64,000 nucleotides of DNA from Sipunculus nudus (GCA_026874595.1 CM049307.1:93718330-93782329); one strand, 5' to 3'; numbered from the stretch's first letter, positions 23,656 to 36,885 are shown. Notes: generated by a model not told the origin, from the sequence alone. Made by a program: numbers and translations.

Positions 23656-23903
23656 TTGTATAGAGTCAGACATTTTGTTTTACCTGTTAAACGTACTCGA
23701 TCTGGTAAGGAGGGGTTATTCTAGCTTTAAAACTTGGGGCCTTGCTTTTGTTTAAAAGATATTGCTTTTGTACGGATTAACAGCACAAGGAGACACATTG
23801 ATGTTGATACAAAAATCCAATGAAGAGATAAGAGAGAAAAACAAGAAAATTACAAGAATAATCCCTGGAAAGGGTTCATTATATAGTAAAAATAAAGTAA
23901 TAA

Positions 23904-24121
23904 TTAACCGAGTGCTGCTTCACACAGTGTTAACCTGCTCCAAATACAGCCACCATCATGCCATTCGCTGTTGGTATCATCCCAAAATATATATAAACAG
24001 TTCTGCGTATTGCCATCCGTCACGTAGTAACCATCCGGCAGTGTGCCGTTTACCGGGGCTCCGCTTGATGCCCACCTCCACACTCCTTCTGTGCCTTCGT
24101 CGGTACCGGAACTCCAATATT
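23904..24121 (-). CDS. C-type lectin gene, terminal coding exon (second half of CTLD)
   Basis: The exon begins after a ttttcag acceptor and supplies two bases of a split codon, then 71 codons and TAA at 23904-23906. It encodes the second half of a C-type lectin domain: YWSSGTDEGTEGVWRW in the WIGL-type position, the cysteines of NCL, GGC and TLCE (C2, C3, C4), and the core motif W-H-D before GGC where many lectins have W-N-D. The usual calcium-site triplet EPN or QPD is not present; LPD and VTDG lie in that loop, so sugar specificity and calcium dependence cannot be predicted. An N-glycosylation sequon, NGT, is present. The phase matches the exon at 30474-30683 exactly. Confidence 0.9.
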
Positions 24122-24581
24122 CTGAAAATATCAAGAGACCATGTCTTTGTATTGAGAACTTCTCATACATAACATTATATTAAGAAATGTTAAAAAAGTA
24201 TAAATTTAACATAAGCGTTTTAGTCTAGGGGTGAGGGGGCGCTCACTTTTGATAAAAGAAAATGAAGTGGGTGTAATATTTATCATGAACTTTGTGTGAG
24301 TGTTGGAGGGGGGGGGGGGGGGGTTGACCAGTGAGTATCTTCTGCGGACACCTGTCCTCCAACATCTCAACATTAATCTAATTTGTTAGATCAGTATATC
24401 AATCATGGTTTGTTAATAATAATCATTAGAATTATGTATTAATCAATATTAATAAGTAATATTAATGATAGTAATAACGGTATACAATCAGATGTTATAA
24501 AATAAAAGAACATTTGTGTAATATACATATAAACATATTTATTCTACATAGATTATACAAATAGTTATTATAATTAATCAA

Positions 24582-24775
24582 GGCACTCTCCATGGCTCAG
24601 GTGGTGGCGTTTGGTAGTACCAAGAGTTGGAGTAAACCGGCGAACCCTGAGAAAACCACCGGCCTTGGACGGGCAAATACAACCCACTCTCATAGCCACG
24701 CCAGGGATCGAACCCGGGTCGCAAGCGGAGAAAGCTTAGCATTTTACCCCTGTCCAGGCCCCTAACATTACCTAA
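24582..24775 (-). mobile_element. tRNA-derived SINE
   Basis: On the minus strand there is a tRNA-like head with an excellent B box (CGGGTTCGATCCCTGGC, near 24701-24717) and an A-box-like cctggacaggggtaaaatg upstream. A body follows with ggttttctcagggttcgcc and ggtttactcc, a style known from widespread metazoan SINE core domains. It sits in the lectin intron, just outside the hAT-like element. Exact ends are uncertain. Confidence 0.6.
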
Positions 24776-24806
24776 CGGTGTTATGCATAACGTGAATATC
24801 ATATGA

Positions 24807-26211
24807 GTCGAAACCAGACTTGGGTCCAAATACTTTTAAAGTAATCGATTACAAATACAATTACTTTTAAAAGGGAATCAATTACAATTACAATTACTTT
24901 TGTGTTTTCCGAAAAGTAATCGATTACAATAACTATTACTTTTAAAAGTTATCGCAATTATTTTTCCAATTACTTTTGTGTTTGTGAAAATTTTCCTCAT
25001 GCAAGAACAGCAACTGCGTTAGAGATTGGTTTAAGCTCTTTAACAGTTGTAACAAATTTAATATAGGGACAACCTACACAATCTATATTATAAAATGAAT
25101 CGCAGTAGGATACGTACAAAGAGTCATTGTTAACCGGTAGTGTCATTTTAAATTAAACATTTCATATATATATATATATACTCCCTACGGATCCAGATTG
25201 TGATATATACCAACGAAGCTTGTTGTCAAAATAAAAGGAAAACAAATCAACAAAACATTATTATAAAGACACACACGCACATGTGTATGTGGATTTGGGT
25301 TACCACTAAATGGATATAAACCGGGCCAATTCAATGATATTGTGGTGAAAAGAAAAAAAAACTACTCAAACATTATTATATATAAAAGCTTGGATATGTG
25401 GCTTTTAGTTACCACTAAACAGATAGAAACTGTTACTTTTAAAACAGCTGTTTCTGTATGTTTATTTACATAAATTTCATAAACGTCTTCTTGTTTTCCC
25501 AAATTAGTTTGAATCTCTGTATATACTTTGTTTGCAAGTAATTTGTCATGCGCTTTTGGCGAAGTGTACGAGTCAATAAGAATACACTTTAAATTATTGG
25601 TAACAATATGCGACAACTTTTGCAAGACTGGTTCAACCTCTTAGATCTTGTATCTTTTATGGAGTTTATTGAAATAATATATCATTGGTGAAAAGCATTA
25701 AAAGTTATCCTTGAATTAAATCAACAAGACGGTAATTAATCTAAAAAGTGTGGGATAAACCTGAAATTGGTTCAGGCTACCCCAAGGAATAACTTGAAAG
25801 TGATTTCAGATAACCAGGGGTAACCTGAAGTCTTTACATTAGATACCTTTGATAGGAACTTTTTTTATTCAGTCAAAATTAACTAGCAGCATGAGATAAT
25901 AAACTAATTTTTTAAAATGCATGTGTGCCTTTGAAGAACATGAGGAACAACCATGGGAAATTGGTTAATAGTCAGGTTTGTTTAATAAATGTGACAGTTT
26001 GATGGAATTATTCATATGAGACAAATATACCCAAAACGTAAACGAAAAGTAATTTTTGAAACAATTACTTTTCAAAAGCAATCGATTACAATTACAATTA
26101 CTTTCCAGGATTAGAAAATTTTATCGATAACAATTACCATTACTTGAAAAAGTAATTGTAATTACAATTACTTCAATTACAATTACTTTTGAACCCAACT
26201 CTGGTCAAAAC
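24807..26211. mobile_element. Non-autonomous hAT-like element with 8-bp target duplication
   Basis: The element runs 24815-26203. The left end is CAGACTTGGGTCCAAA; the right end, reverse-complemented, is CAGAGTTGGGTTCAAA, so the terminal inverted repeats match with two differences and begin with CAG as hAT ends do. The flanks GTCGAAAC (24807-24814) and GTCAAAAC (26204-26211) form an 8-bp duplication with one mismatch. Inside each end are many copies of attacaattactttt and its reverse. There is no transposase; the only frame (25362-25625, minus) has no recognised domain. Confidence 0.75.
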
Positions 26212-26219
26212 TGGAGAGA

Positions 26220-28300
26220 GTTGTGAATTTTCTATTTTTGAATATGTTCATCTTGTCCTAAAGCTAAACATTAGGTATCAGACATTGACATCAACAACCT
26301 GAAAGAGAAGTCAGTTTTAAATAACATCACTTGAAACTGACACGGGAGCCCCAGATTTCCGCGTGCTTGGATGTTGTTCATTTCACAGCGGCATAATCCG
26401 AAACAAGCTATCGCTTTCTGTTGTAATTCTTTTGGTTTGTGTTATATCTGAATAAACTAGCATGATCTTGACCCATGATCTTGAGTCAAGAAACAGAAAA
26501 CATTTGAAACTAGAAAAAAGGAGCATATTTGTTGTTTCGCTGGTTGAATATCGCGGAGGAGAGGGCTACCTACATACTCATCAGTGGTTTACTTATAGCT
26601 GCAAGGTCCATTCAAAATTACAGTCTTTAACTTATAAAGAAAGGGCTTCCGATCTAGCCCGAGGACCACACATCTACCCACCACCTGTAGACATAACCAC
26701 ACATGATGACTCGGTCAATGATTCCATGAAGGCCTCATCCCCCTTTTCCTAATGGATTGATCGATATTACGAGTGATTTCACCAAAGCACCTTCTTCATG
26801 AAACCATATTGACTGTGTAAATATGGAATGTATACAATTACTTGGTGGAATTAAAACAAACCTGCAAAATATGTCTTAATTAATAATAAATAAATGAATA
26901 AATATGTTTGATTGAAATTGACAAAAAATAAGGTGTGATCAAAAGCAAGTAAAATCACATTTCTCAGGAAGATAAAGATATTATTATTATTATTATTATT
27001 TATCATGAATATTTTTTCAGATGACTTGTTAGTCTCTCGTTTGAAACTTGGACATCATGTAGGCGCGTATGCATAAATGGATGAAAATTTTCACAGTATA
27101 TGTTACAGTTAATGTGTGAAATCAGTGAATACACTTATTTCCCAATACTTTCAGTAAATACGTGGAGTTCCTAATTCAATGAGGGACCTCATGTATTTAT
27201 TATTCCTGAAAATCAGGGATAAGGAATTTCGTGTGTTTGCTGATATAAAAAACAAAGACAACAAATACAACTATCGGAATATATTGCATATATTAGGATT
27301 CAGTTTACCTCTCCATATCTATATCATCTCGGAAACCTACATGCATAAAATAGTTATGTCAATGAATTTCCAAATAACAAATATGGCGAATGCTTTCCTG
27401 TATGAACTGATGTCAAAATATAGACTGCTATGACAACAATCGGGTTCTATGTTTTTAATCAAATTATTAGAATTAAAGCAAACAATTCATCTACTAGTTT
27501 ATCATTTCTATAGACCCTGTGTGATTTTTGGCTAACTTTCCATTTCTATATACCTTATGAGATTGTTTGCTTACTTTCCATACATATTAATGAAAGGTAA
27601 ATAATTCCTGTTATTAAATATTCTTATAACGCTTCTGTGATGGATGCATTAATCCACTTTTCAAAATAAATGAAACAAAGGTCTTCTTTTCTAAAATAAT
27701 TGTATTTTTATATCCTTAACATGTTTTATCGATGCCTTGATACAAAGTGTATGAAAGAAAGGTGAACATTTTTTTTTTTGAAGCGAAGGGTGATTTTTTT
27801 TTCAGTCGATAATTTGTGTGTTATGTGTGTGTGCTATATTTATATCTGAAGGACGGAATCACAGATTGTATTTAACATCCTAAGAAAAATAGTCTTTGAA
27901 TGAGATGCTTTATCTTTTTTTCAAATATCATTCGGCGGAAAGTTATGCCATGGGTTCATATATCGGCTAATAATTAAACGTGACATGAAGTGACGGCAAT
28001 GGGAATAATGTTGTCAAAGGCATCTGTTGTTTCTTTAAAAATCATAAGCATTTATGTAATTTCTTTTACAACATAACGGCCTGTAATACACAGAGAAATT
28101 ACAAAAAATACATCACACAGATCCATTATACATCACATACATCAAACTGTCAACAGATATTAAGCGAAAGCGCAGTGAAGAAATGAGGGCTAAAGTCACG
28201 TTGTAAATATATAAGATATAGGGTTACGTAGTGAACAAAGTTGCTAAATATTTAAAAAGCAGTTCGATTTAAACATGGAAAAAAGTCTTGATAAACAATG
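26220..28300. other. Lectin intron sequence, no recognised gene
   Basis: It contains a short (ATT)n run at 26981-27001. A 96-codon plus-strand frame at 26462-26752 lies in slightly less AT-rich sequence, but I see no domain and no splice context that supports it. Confidence 0.45.
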
Positions 28301-28319
28301 ATATAGAAAATGAGAAAAA

Positions 28320-28600
28320 CTAGAAGATAATATGAGCGCGCTAGCCTTTTTTAGAGTATCGGCATTGATGAACATTTTTTGGAGGTTGTTCCATGGAACA
28401 TTAGCTTTATAAGAAAAATATGGGGTTTCGAGATGTTTACATTGAAGTTACTGAAGAACGAGCTATACTGATGAACATCACTGGCAAAATTCTTAATAAA
28501 ATCAGAAGGGACGACTCCATTGAAGCATTTAAATGTCAATATCAATAAAAAAGTACAAGTTGCTCTATGTTCATCCTTCATTTGTCATGGATTATTGCTA
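28320..28600 (-). pseudogene. LINE ORF2 3' fragment (CR1/Jockey-like), decayed
   Basis: The minus strand encodes FKCFNGVVPSDFIKNF, then SNFNVNISKPHIF. After a frame change it gives SYKANVPWNNLQK, the WN-LP signature that ends many non-LTR reverse transcriptases. The remnant is short and frame-shifted, and lies within the lectin intron. Confidence 0.5.
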
Positions 28601-29088
28601 AGCTGTTTTGTGAGTGATTATAAATTCCCGAGACAGGTGCATCCATTCAGTCTGTTAATTTTAACAAATTTCTACTTATATGAGCACATGAAGTGATTGT
28701 TATTAATGTGTCGGGTAAAAGTGGACGTTCGAGGTGACTGAGTAATGTGCCAGGTGCCTTAGTAACCAGCCTTTTTTCACCTTATATTTTTTACATATAC
28801 TTGTAACATTTTAAGAATCAAAACTGGAGAAAATGCATATTTATGTACAAATTGTTACCTACAGATGAAAGTGTAACGTAATGAAACTTGAAGGAAACAT
28901 GACATTCATATTATAATTCCCTTTCACAAAAATTACTTTTTTTCCAGTCCTGCCTGCTAAGTCTATAGGATGGGGATGGGGGAGGGGGTAGGTCCAACCG
29001 CCTACGCCCCTGAATTTCGGTAAAACTATAAACATTATGATGGGTTTGATCAGATATTTTGCCGTTTAGTAGTCTGTATCCAAACTTT

Positions 29089-29604
29089 CATGCATCCCCG
29101 TGATAAAGTGAAGTAAATGCAACCATGGCAACCACCTATTTAGAAACTAATCATCAGTCCCCCTATGATGAAGTGAAGTACATGTAACCATGAAAAACAC
29201 CTAATCGAAAACTGATCATACATGCCACGTGATACAGTGAACTACATGTAACCATTACAAACTCCTAATCAGAGACTAATAATACAAGCCACGTGATACA
29301 GTGAACTACATGTAACCATGATAAATACCTAATCAGAGACTTATAATACATGCCACTTGATACACTGAGGAAGATGTAACCATGACAAACACCTAATCAG
29401 GGACTAATAATGCAAGCCACGTGATACAGTGAACTACATGTAACCATTACCAACTCCTAATCAGAGACTTATAATACAAGCCACGTGATACAGTGAACTA
29501 CATGTAACCATGATAAACACCTAATCAGAGACTTATAATACATGCCACTTGATACACTGAGGAAGATGTAACCATGACAAACACCTTATCAGAGACTAAT
29601 CATA
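29089..29604. repeat. 64-bp satellite, eight units, with a 192-bp higher-order period
   Basis: Eight units of about 64-65 bp contain gatacagtgaactacatgta followed by accat and a cctaatcagagact-type block. The first two units are more diverged. Units 3-5 and 6-8 repeat as A-B-C, A-B-C: the third type alone has cacttgatacactgaggaag. This shows a three-unit block duplication. The array lies about 0.9 kb from the CTLD exon at 30474. Confidence 0.92.
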
Positions 29605-30473
29605 CATCTCACCAGACCTGATAATGACCTCAACAGTAAATCCTTTGAGTCTACTGACTTTTATCGCACCATACACAGGTAACATTATTATTATGGCACT
29701 TTATTGACAAAATAGGGGATAGGGGTGGAAATCTGGTATACCCCGTTACAAGGACCTATGGTGTGTGTATATGGTGGAGAGGGGGGAGGGGCGTCTCCTA
29801 CACCCACACCCACCCTCCACATACACACATATTGTAAATGGAAATGCGCCCCTGCATAAATGCAGAACGATTGTTATGTTAAGTAGACTTTTTTCCCAGT
29901 AATGTGAGATATATCTTATTTGTATAAAAATATATCAATGTTCACTTTGATAAGTTTCTATTTAAGACATCACTATGCAAGGTGTTAAAACACTATTAAC
30001 TTAGTATATGTGACATATGTATAAATTTTTCTTTGGTAATATTTTTGGTCAATATTTGGTCAATGTCGTATGATGGGGCTGGTGATGTAAAATTATTGTT
30101 ATTTGAAAAAGAGTATGATTCAAAAGATATTAAAGTATATATTTTAGTTCTTCTGGTATTTTTGTTTCTACACCGCTAGCGTTGAGATCCCATGCCATGG
30201 CTCACGGTTTTAGTTTTTACTTTTACGTCATGATTTATACCAATTTCACTCTACTTTGTTTTCGGAAAATTTACCAAAGTTATTATATTTGTTTCTCGTG
30301 GGTGCACACAAGTAGAATCGAGTACACAGGTTAACTTGACTATTATGCACACCGACTGCAATCAATGAAGTTTCCAAAAAAAAACAGCAGAGAGAGTTCA
30401 GAAGAATCACTTATTAGCCGTTATATATCTCTGAAATGTCCTTAACAGTATCGTTAACTGTTGTTGTACATAC

Positions 30474-30683
30474 GATTATACAGCAAGTTTATTGAATTCG
30501 TTATTACACTCGTGAGGTGGTTCATTTCATATTCGGTTTCTATAGCCACCAGGTCAGCTCCGCGGCTCGTGCAGTACTGACGTGCCTCATCCTTTGTTCT
30601 TTCCTGATCAAGTGCGAACTTGTAACATGATGATTTCGCTCCGTAGTCGAGTTTTAATCCGAATCCATCAGGACAAGTTACTT
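30474..30683 (-). CDS. C-type lectin gene, exon with first half of CTLD
   Basis: The exon of 210 bp starts after cttttacag and ends at a GTATGT donor, phase 1 at both ends (2 + 69x3 + 1). It encodes CPDGF, then SCYKF (the extra N-terminal cysteine pair of long-form CTLDs), then EARQYCTSRGADLVAIETE, the classic alpha-helix region with the first core cysteine. The split codon C|AA joined to 23904-24121 gives Gln and continues into YWSSGTD. Six cysteines are thus complete across the two exons. C-type lectins of this build are usually secreted recognition proteins. The intron between the two exons is 6.35 kb. Confidence 0.9.
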
Positions 30684-30699
30684 CTGTAAAAGATCATTT

Positions 30700-33450
30700 A
30701 ATAGAAAAAAATAACAGGTGCGAACTAGAGGTTCGGTTAAGTAGGTGGACCGGTCAAAGCGGTCAGGTTGATTTGTTAAAACATAATTATTGTTTTATTC
30801 TTCATAAAATATTATTGCATATATTTGTTCAAATATTAAATAAAAGCAATAATCATTTACACAGAAAACATGGATTTTTATTTTTAAATGACTTATCTAA
30901 GTCAATTTTTTTTTGTAAATTTACATAATTTATTCAAAGAATTTGCAGGGTGGGGATGGCTGCGGCCTGACATAAGCTTAATTGTGATACCAATGTTTAG
31001 TTGTGATTTGAAAATTAAAAAAAAAATTAATGTGAATAATACATATAGTAAATAGAGGCCCATCTATTCAACGAATTATATGTATAGAAATTGTTCTTAT
31101 TATAATTTGATGCAAGGTGATATACAGATTAAAATCATTACAGCAGGGGATTTGAATTCTAATGCTGAATATGTCACTCTAATCACAAGTTAAAGAAAAA
31201 TTACTCTTTTCTGTTAATCAGAAAAAAAAATGAAATAAATACATATAAACGTATATGTGCCCATAGCCGCGGAGATTAGACCGGAATAACCTGCTTAGGG
31301 ACCCGCCTTTCATCGTGAATTATAGAATAACATGCAAAAAATATGCTCATCATGGAATTAGCATCGTCACGCTAGAAACATGACCCTGAGCCCTCACCAA
31401 TGTGCTGAAAAGTGAGAACAAACACAACATTTCAAACCTGAAGGAAGTTCAAGTGCATTTCCTCTGGGCATGGCTCATGTTTTTACTCATACTCATATGT
31501 CAATGAGTTTACAGAGATTTGCCCATACATATCATGTGCGTACTGGGTAAGAAATGGTCCTGAAAATTTGAATGAAAGAGACTGCCAGCACATACCTTTA
31601 AAATAGAACCTAAACGCATAATTTGAATTGTATAACAAAAATTAGCCTTACATTTCTGTATTTATTCTACATTATAGTAATGAGCATAGGAAACTAAGAT
31701 CTTTCAAGATTGATTTTACCTTGAAACTTAGGCTTAAGAATCACAAGGTTCTGATCTTGACAAATTATTACTCACTGAGACTACAGCAGTTGTAATAATC
31801 TTCGATAGGATTTCATAGTTTCTCTAGAAATGTATTTATTTCATCACAAGAATATAACCTGTATAAAAAAATCTAAAATACACATACTAATCCCAAGCTG
31901 GACCAAGAGCCTCTGGATACAGTTTTATATATTTTTTTTTCAATACGTATATAAAAATCATAATAAATGTCATAATATATAAATTACAAAACATGTCTAA
32001 GATACCCTATCAGCCAAATTTCGCATACAAAGAAAACAATCAATTGTTGCAAAAGTGTGCTATATGTCCTTAAGCAACCAAATTGTAGAACAGAGCAATA
32101 ATGCAGCTTATTAATCCAGTTATCTTGACTGAATGGCCCATACACACATCTCACAGGAGCCACGTCAACACCAGCAGCAGCCTTCAACGTGAATCATCCC
32201 ACGATCTTCAGTTTATGTCTGTTAGACTGCCGGGTAGAAGACAAAGGACAAAGCAGCAATCTAACCCAAATGAGTATTGAACATAAACGTCTCAGTAAAA
32301 TAATTTCAGAATGTATCATCTTCAAATTTGCCCAGTTATAATCTAGAAAATGAATTATTTTAATGTGAATCATATACTTTTAAAACTGATCAGTTGATAA
32401 AAAAAACGGATCATCTTAGATGGAAACGTCCATAGTTAGGTTTAGAAATATAGCGTGCATGGTATGGGCAGTGACGTAGCAGGTACGAAGGGTAGCAGGG
32501 CAATTACTCAATATTCAAATATATATGGCCAAAAAAGGAATGTTTTTCTTCAGAACCGGTGCGGGCGCGTGTTTATTTTTACCTTGTTTTGTATGTTTCG
32601 ATAAAAATATCATATGATCAGGGAAAAGCATGATATTAACATAATTTTTCTAATAAGATAAAAGCACTACATAACAAGGGAAATCTTATCGAAACTGTAT
32701 TATTCTATCTTCTTGAAAGATGAAACCAAAATAGAAAATTTTGATACGGGGTTTAGAATCGACCCGGGCGGTGCCTTAGAACCATACCTTTTTACCTTAC
32801 TGTGATTTTACAAACCATAATCGCAGTATTTAAAGTAAATCTGAATACTCTTTGATCTTGCTTCCGAAGGTTGACTATTGCCCCGAGTTATCCTTGATAT
32901 TACCCCTTGTTTAAATATTTCAGGGAATCTGTGAGGTTCTACCGAGATTTTTCATTTAATGAATTTAATTGATTTCGAGGCAGGCCAGTATTAAGATACG
33001 GGTGAAGGCGTAGGTTTCCGCTTTGAGAGGGTTTTCTATGATTAAACATAACCTTGTAAACCATGGTTTCAAGGTGACCAAAGCACTATGTTGAATTTCT
33101 AAACCTGTAACACTTAAATTGATACAGGTATAGATCATATGTTGGCGGTAGTATTTACATTAAAATTGTTATTGCTTCATTTCAGATAAATCGTCAACAC
33201 AAATTGACGGAGAACGGATGTGTGATTAATCTACATAAAATTATATTTTGTTTGGAATGTAATGCCAAAATTGCAATGGTTGTAGTATCCTCTTAACTGT
33301 TTATTTGCAGGAACTTTACGGGTCTATTTCTGATCACACAAGGTTAAGAAGAAGCTGTCATTCGATGTACAAGATCTCTCTACTATCTATGTTATGCAAT
33401 AATCTTACATTATTATAATACAGATACTACTCGTTCCAGCTGTCTTGCCT
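30700..33450. other. Lectin intron, no recognised gene or element
   Basis: I see no domain and no transposon ends. A 67-codon minus-strand frame at 31984-32187 is of unknown nature. Confidence 0.45.
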
Positions 33451-33454
33451 TAAT

Positions 33455-33640
33455 AATCAAATATATAGAGCACGGGACTTAAGCCCTGGAGGCCCTGATT
33501 TGGAATCTTAGGAAGGTAGTTAAGTTTTTTTTTTTTTTTTCACGGTCGGCCCCCATCCAGATTAGGGGCTCTGTGGGCTTAATGGGGAGACTGTTCCCTA
33601 TAGCCGTCTTTCACTCACAAACGAGTGAAACTTTCAGGTA
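33455..33640 (+). mobile_element. tRNA-like SINE remnant
   Basis: The stretch agagcacgggacttaagccc and the following tggaggccctgatttggaatc resemble the anticodon arm, variable arm and B box of a tRNA (compare GGTTCGAATCC). The B box has decayed to gatttggaatc. It is followed by a run of about 17 T and a non-tRNA body. Family and end are not determined. Confidence 0.45.
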
Positions 33641-34090
33641 CTTCGGCATTAGGACCCATCAATGGGGATAATACCCCCGAGACTAGCAGGATCGTCACAT
33701 TGAGCATGTTTGACACCTACTCTTATTAAATATAGTAAGTCAAATTTTGCGCCCTTTGCGTTTCCCTTCAACGATCCCTCAGCTAGCTGCAACAACCTGA
33801 CCCAGTAGGCACTGATAATTAAGCTGGTAACTCCGTTTGAGTGGGGATACAAGCAATATCGAGAAATGTATCGCAGTGGTCTTCCATCATGTGGCATTTA
33901 TATTGTAGAAAACAGCCCATAATCGTAACATTAAGCTACGAATGATGAATAAATACAGGAAAATACATGTCCACTCACAACCAAAACTGAATCTCTGTCT
34001 CCATGGTAACGGGTCATTTCCTGTATCGTGTACAAGTTGGCTGCATCTAGTAACCTGTGCGAGCCATGCTTAACTCGTGCGGTCAAAAAA
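33640..34090 (-). other. Unassigned segment with two open minus-strand frames
   Basis: One frame (33649-33897) has 83 codons. Another, about 33955-34090, reads RLLDAANLYTIQEMTRYHGD and is followed by a possible GTGAGT donor at about 33974. The phrases look protein-like, but I recognise no family and the exon phases do not fit the lectin gene. They may belong to the adjoining SINE or to an old transposon. Confidence 0.2.
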
Positions 34091-36490
34091 TTCAACAAAC
34101 ATGCAGAGGGGTTACCAATATGCTGAATTAAAATTGTAATGATAATGCATATATTAGAAACGAAGTGTAGGTTTTCTTTAATATACTTATTTGTTTTTGT
34201 TTACTCATGTATTATTAATTTTTGGAGTGTATGTTTGTATGTGTTTCAGCCAATTGGTTTGGCAAATAAAAATTACCTGGTCGTTCACATCTTTAGTGGT
34301 GTGAAATTGGCGAGTATGCTTTTCAGGATTAATCTAGCCGCTTAAGGGCTAACAATCTGTTAGGAAATTTTATTTCTTGTGTATTTGGCGAATTTTTCAT
34401 AATGATCATTGATGTAACTACTTTTTGATTGTTTAATATTTTGTAATATTTGAAATTCATAGTCAGTGCTGAAATTTGACACATACACACACTCAACGTA
34501 GAGTTAATTCCGGTTAATACTTTGATATGATAAACAACATATGTGTCTAATATTTACTCAGACTAGAGGAGAGATTTGACAGAGCAGTTTAATTTAGTTT
34601 AATTACCTTTGCTTGTGGAGTTTGTTCAGTGAGGTCACACGACAGGTGAGTGTTTACTTTTGTTTGTGTACACAGACATGCACATCACATATTGAGGATT
34701 TAATATGTATGTTACGCGTTTCACTCGCACAGTCGGTCGATTTAGCCGTTACCATGGAGTCTTTGAAGTTAATTATCGAATGTGGACAAGCGTTAGGGTA
34801 CAGAGATAAACCAATGGGATAACAAACAAGAATTAAAATGTTTAGGATATTTTCTGCACAGTAAATGTTTATCTGAATGCAACTCCATAATTGCCTTGAA
34901 AATTATAGATGAGACATGATATATGTTATGTATTTGCTCATATGTTATCTGAATGTCTCTTTTTGGCTTTTTCAGTGACATAAGGAGGAATTTGTGGTCT
35001 TTTCCAGCAATTTTTTTCAAAACCAACTTTCATTCACTCATAGCTTATTGCAGGCTTCGAGTTGGCTATTGTGATTCCCATTTAATTAGTCTTAATGGTT
35101 TTCGTTCCTCGCCTATTTTGAGTACGGCTAACCTTTCAACCTCAGCAGCAGTGTGTCACTGTTTATCAGACAATTGCCCTTCAAAAAGGCCTGTTCAAGT
35201 GATGTATCTCTTGCCCATCCAATCAGTCTGAGATATTCAGGTGTACACGCGACGAAAGCAGTCAGACGGTAATGGGGGCAAACAGGTATCCCCTGGCTGA
35301 AACTATTACAACGATCTGCAGTGGCTTAGGGAACCGTTACGCATTAAAAAAAATCGGTGCGATAGTATCTTCAACGCACTTTTATTTGGCTTATGGACAG
35401 TAATATTTTAACAATAGAAGAAAAAAGGACAAGAAGGTCCACGTATGTACTACGTTACCAAGCAGGTCAAGTTGTATTTTACACATGGGACCGCTATCAG
35501 CGTTCTCAAAGCAATGACGCCATTCACATGAGGCATGCCGGCCTGTTATGCAAATTCAAGGGACTAGCCAGAAGCTTTGTGACGCCCTTATATCCAAATA
35601 TCATCGATTCACCATTCGGTCTTTAGTGATAAGAGCTGGTACTGAGCTACGCATATCGGTACATGATATCAGGTTTTTTTGTGAGCATTTTAGTAGCAAA
35701 CGTAAATACTAAAAGCCCAGTCAGGAGTAGCATTTGATATTCAAACTCGGAGTGCTTTCTTAATTCATTTCATCTAATGTTTTGTAAAGACATTTATATT
35801 CAGTGAATAGAAATATGATTATCATTTATTGCATCATTAGATTAACAAGAAACGCCCGCAGATGAAGAACAATAAATCTTAACTACTTAATTCTTGTCAT
35901 CTAATAAATTACCTATTTTAGAGGTATCATGACTTATTGCTTAATTCGTGTGTCTATCCATTTTGGCAATAATAACATACGAAGAATACACGTTTACGAG
36001 CCATTCAGATTATTATGTTTTTAATATATAATGAACTGAATCTCAGATTTTAGTAAAGTATAAACATTTGTTTGTTGATAAAATCTTTTGCAAGGAAATA
36101 TTAATTATCATTCTCATTTGAGGTTACCAACTCAAAAGTCCCTATGAGGATATTAAGATTTGTTGACTCGTATTGTTCTTAGAGTTCTGCATTAAAGGAA
36201 CGGTAATCATACCCCAATATACTCTTAACTGCCCCTCTTTCTATATGAATCATGTCTTTAAGCACTTCATATATAATGAGTATACTTATCTTCCTTGTCT
36301 TCCTTTCAAATACAAGTAAATCAATTAACCATTAACTAGAATGTTGTTACTCATGATAATCGAATTTATTCGTTTAATGCATTTGTCTGTTGTTATATAT
36401 CACTATACGAATTGGTTTTCAACCTGTCTCGGTATCAGAGCTTCTACAAAGCCCTGAATTAAAAATGTATTGATATTTTAAAGGTATAAT
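34090..36490. other. Lectin intron, no recognised gene
   Basis: Short frames only (for example 34953-35231 and 35393-35626, plus), without recognisable domains. No repeat structure was seen. Confidence 0.45.
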
Positions 36491-36845
36491 GAAGACAAAT
36501 ATATGCTCAAAGTTCATGTTTATATTTCCCGTTTACTGGTTCCCTTGAATGTTCAAGTAACAAAATTTGTTTCACATAACTGGATCTTGGCCAATCTTGT
36601 GTGTCTGATTTCAGTCCACGTGATACTTTTATATTCTAATATCGGCAAAACAAACGATTTGTTCATTATTTCTTATGTTGGCCTATAATGTGGGTACTTT
36701 AATTTATTCAATAAGTCATTTCTCTTCAATGTTATCTTACATACTTCCGAAATATGACCAGACCATGTTAAATAATTGTATCGTCTGCAAAAAAAGTATT
36801 ATATTACATGACACAATATCAACTATGCAGTTAATATATATATAT

Positions 36846-36885
<40 letters not shown>

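Noticed and set aside
24690-24775. Functional tRNA gene
   Set aside because: Only promoter-box similarity; no acceptor stem pairing or complete cloverleaf could be traced.
24578-24829. 83-codon minus-strand frame
   Set aside because: It overlaps the SINE head and body; the tRNA-like B box explains the sequence.
29089-29604. CRISPR-like array
   Set aside because: The 64-bp units are similar over their whole length, with no alternating unique spacers, and the context is an animal intron.
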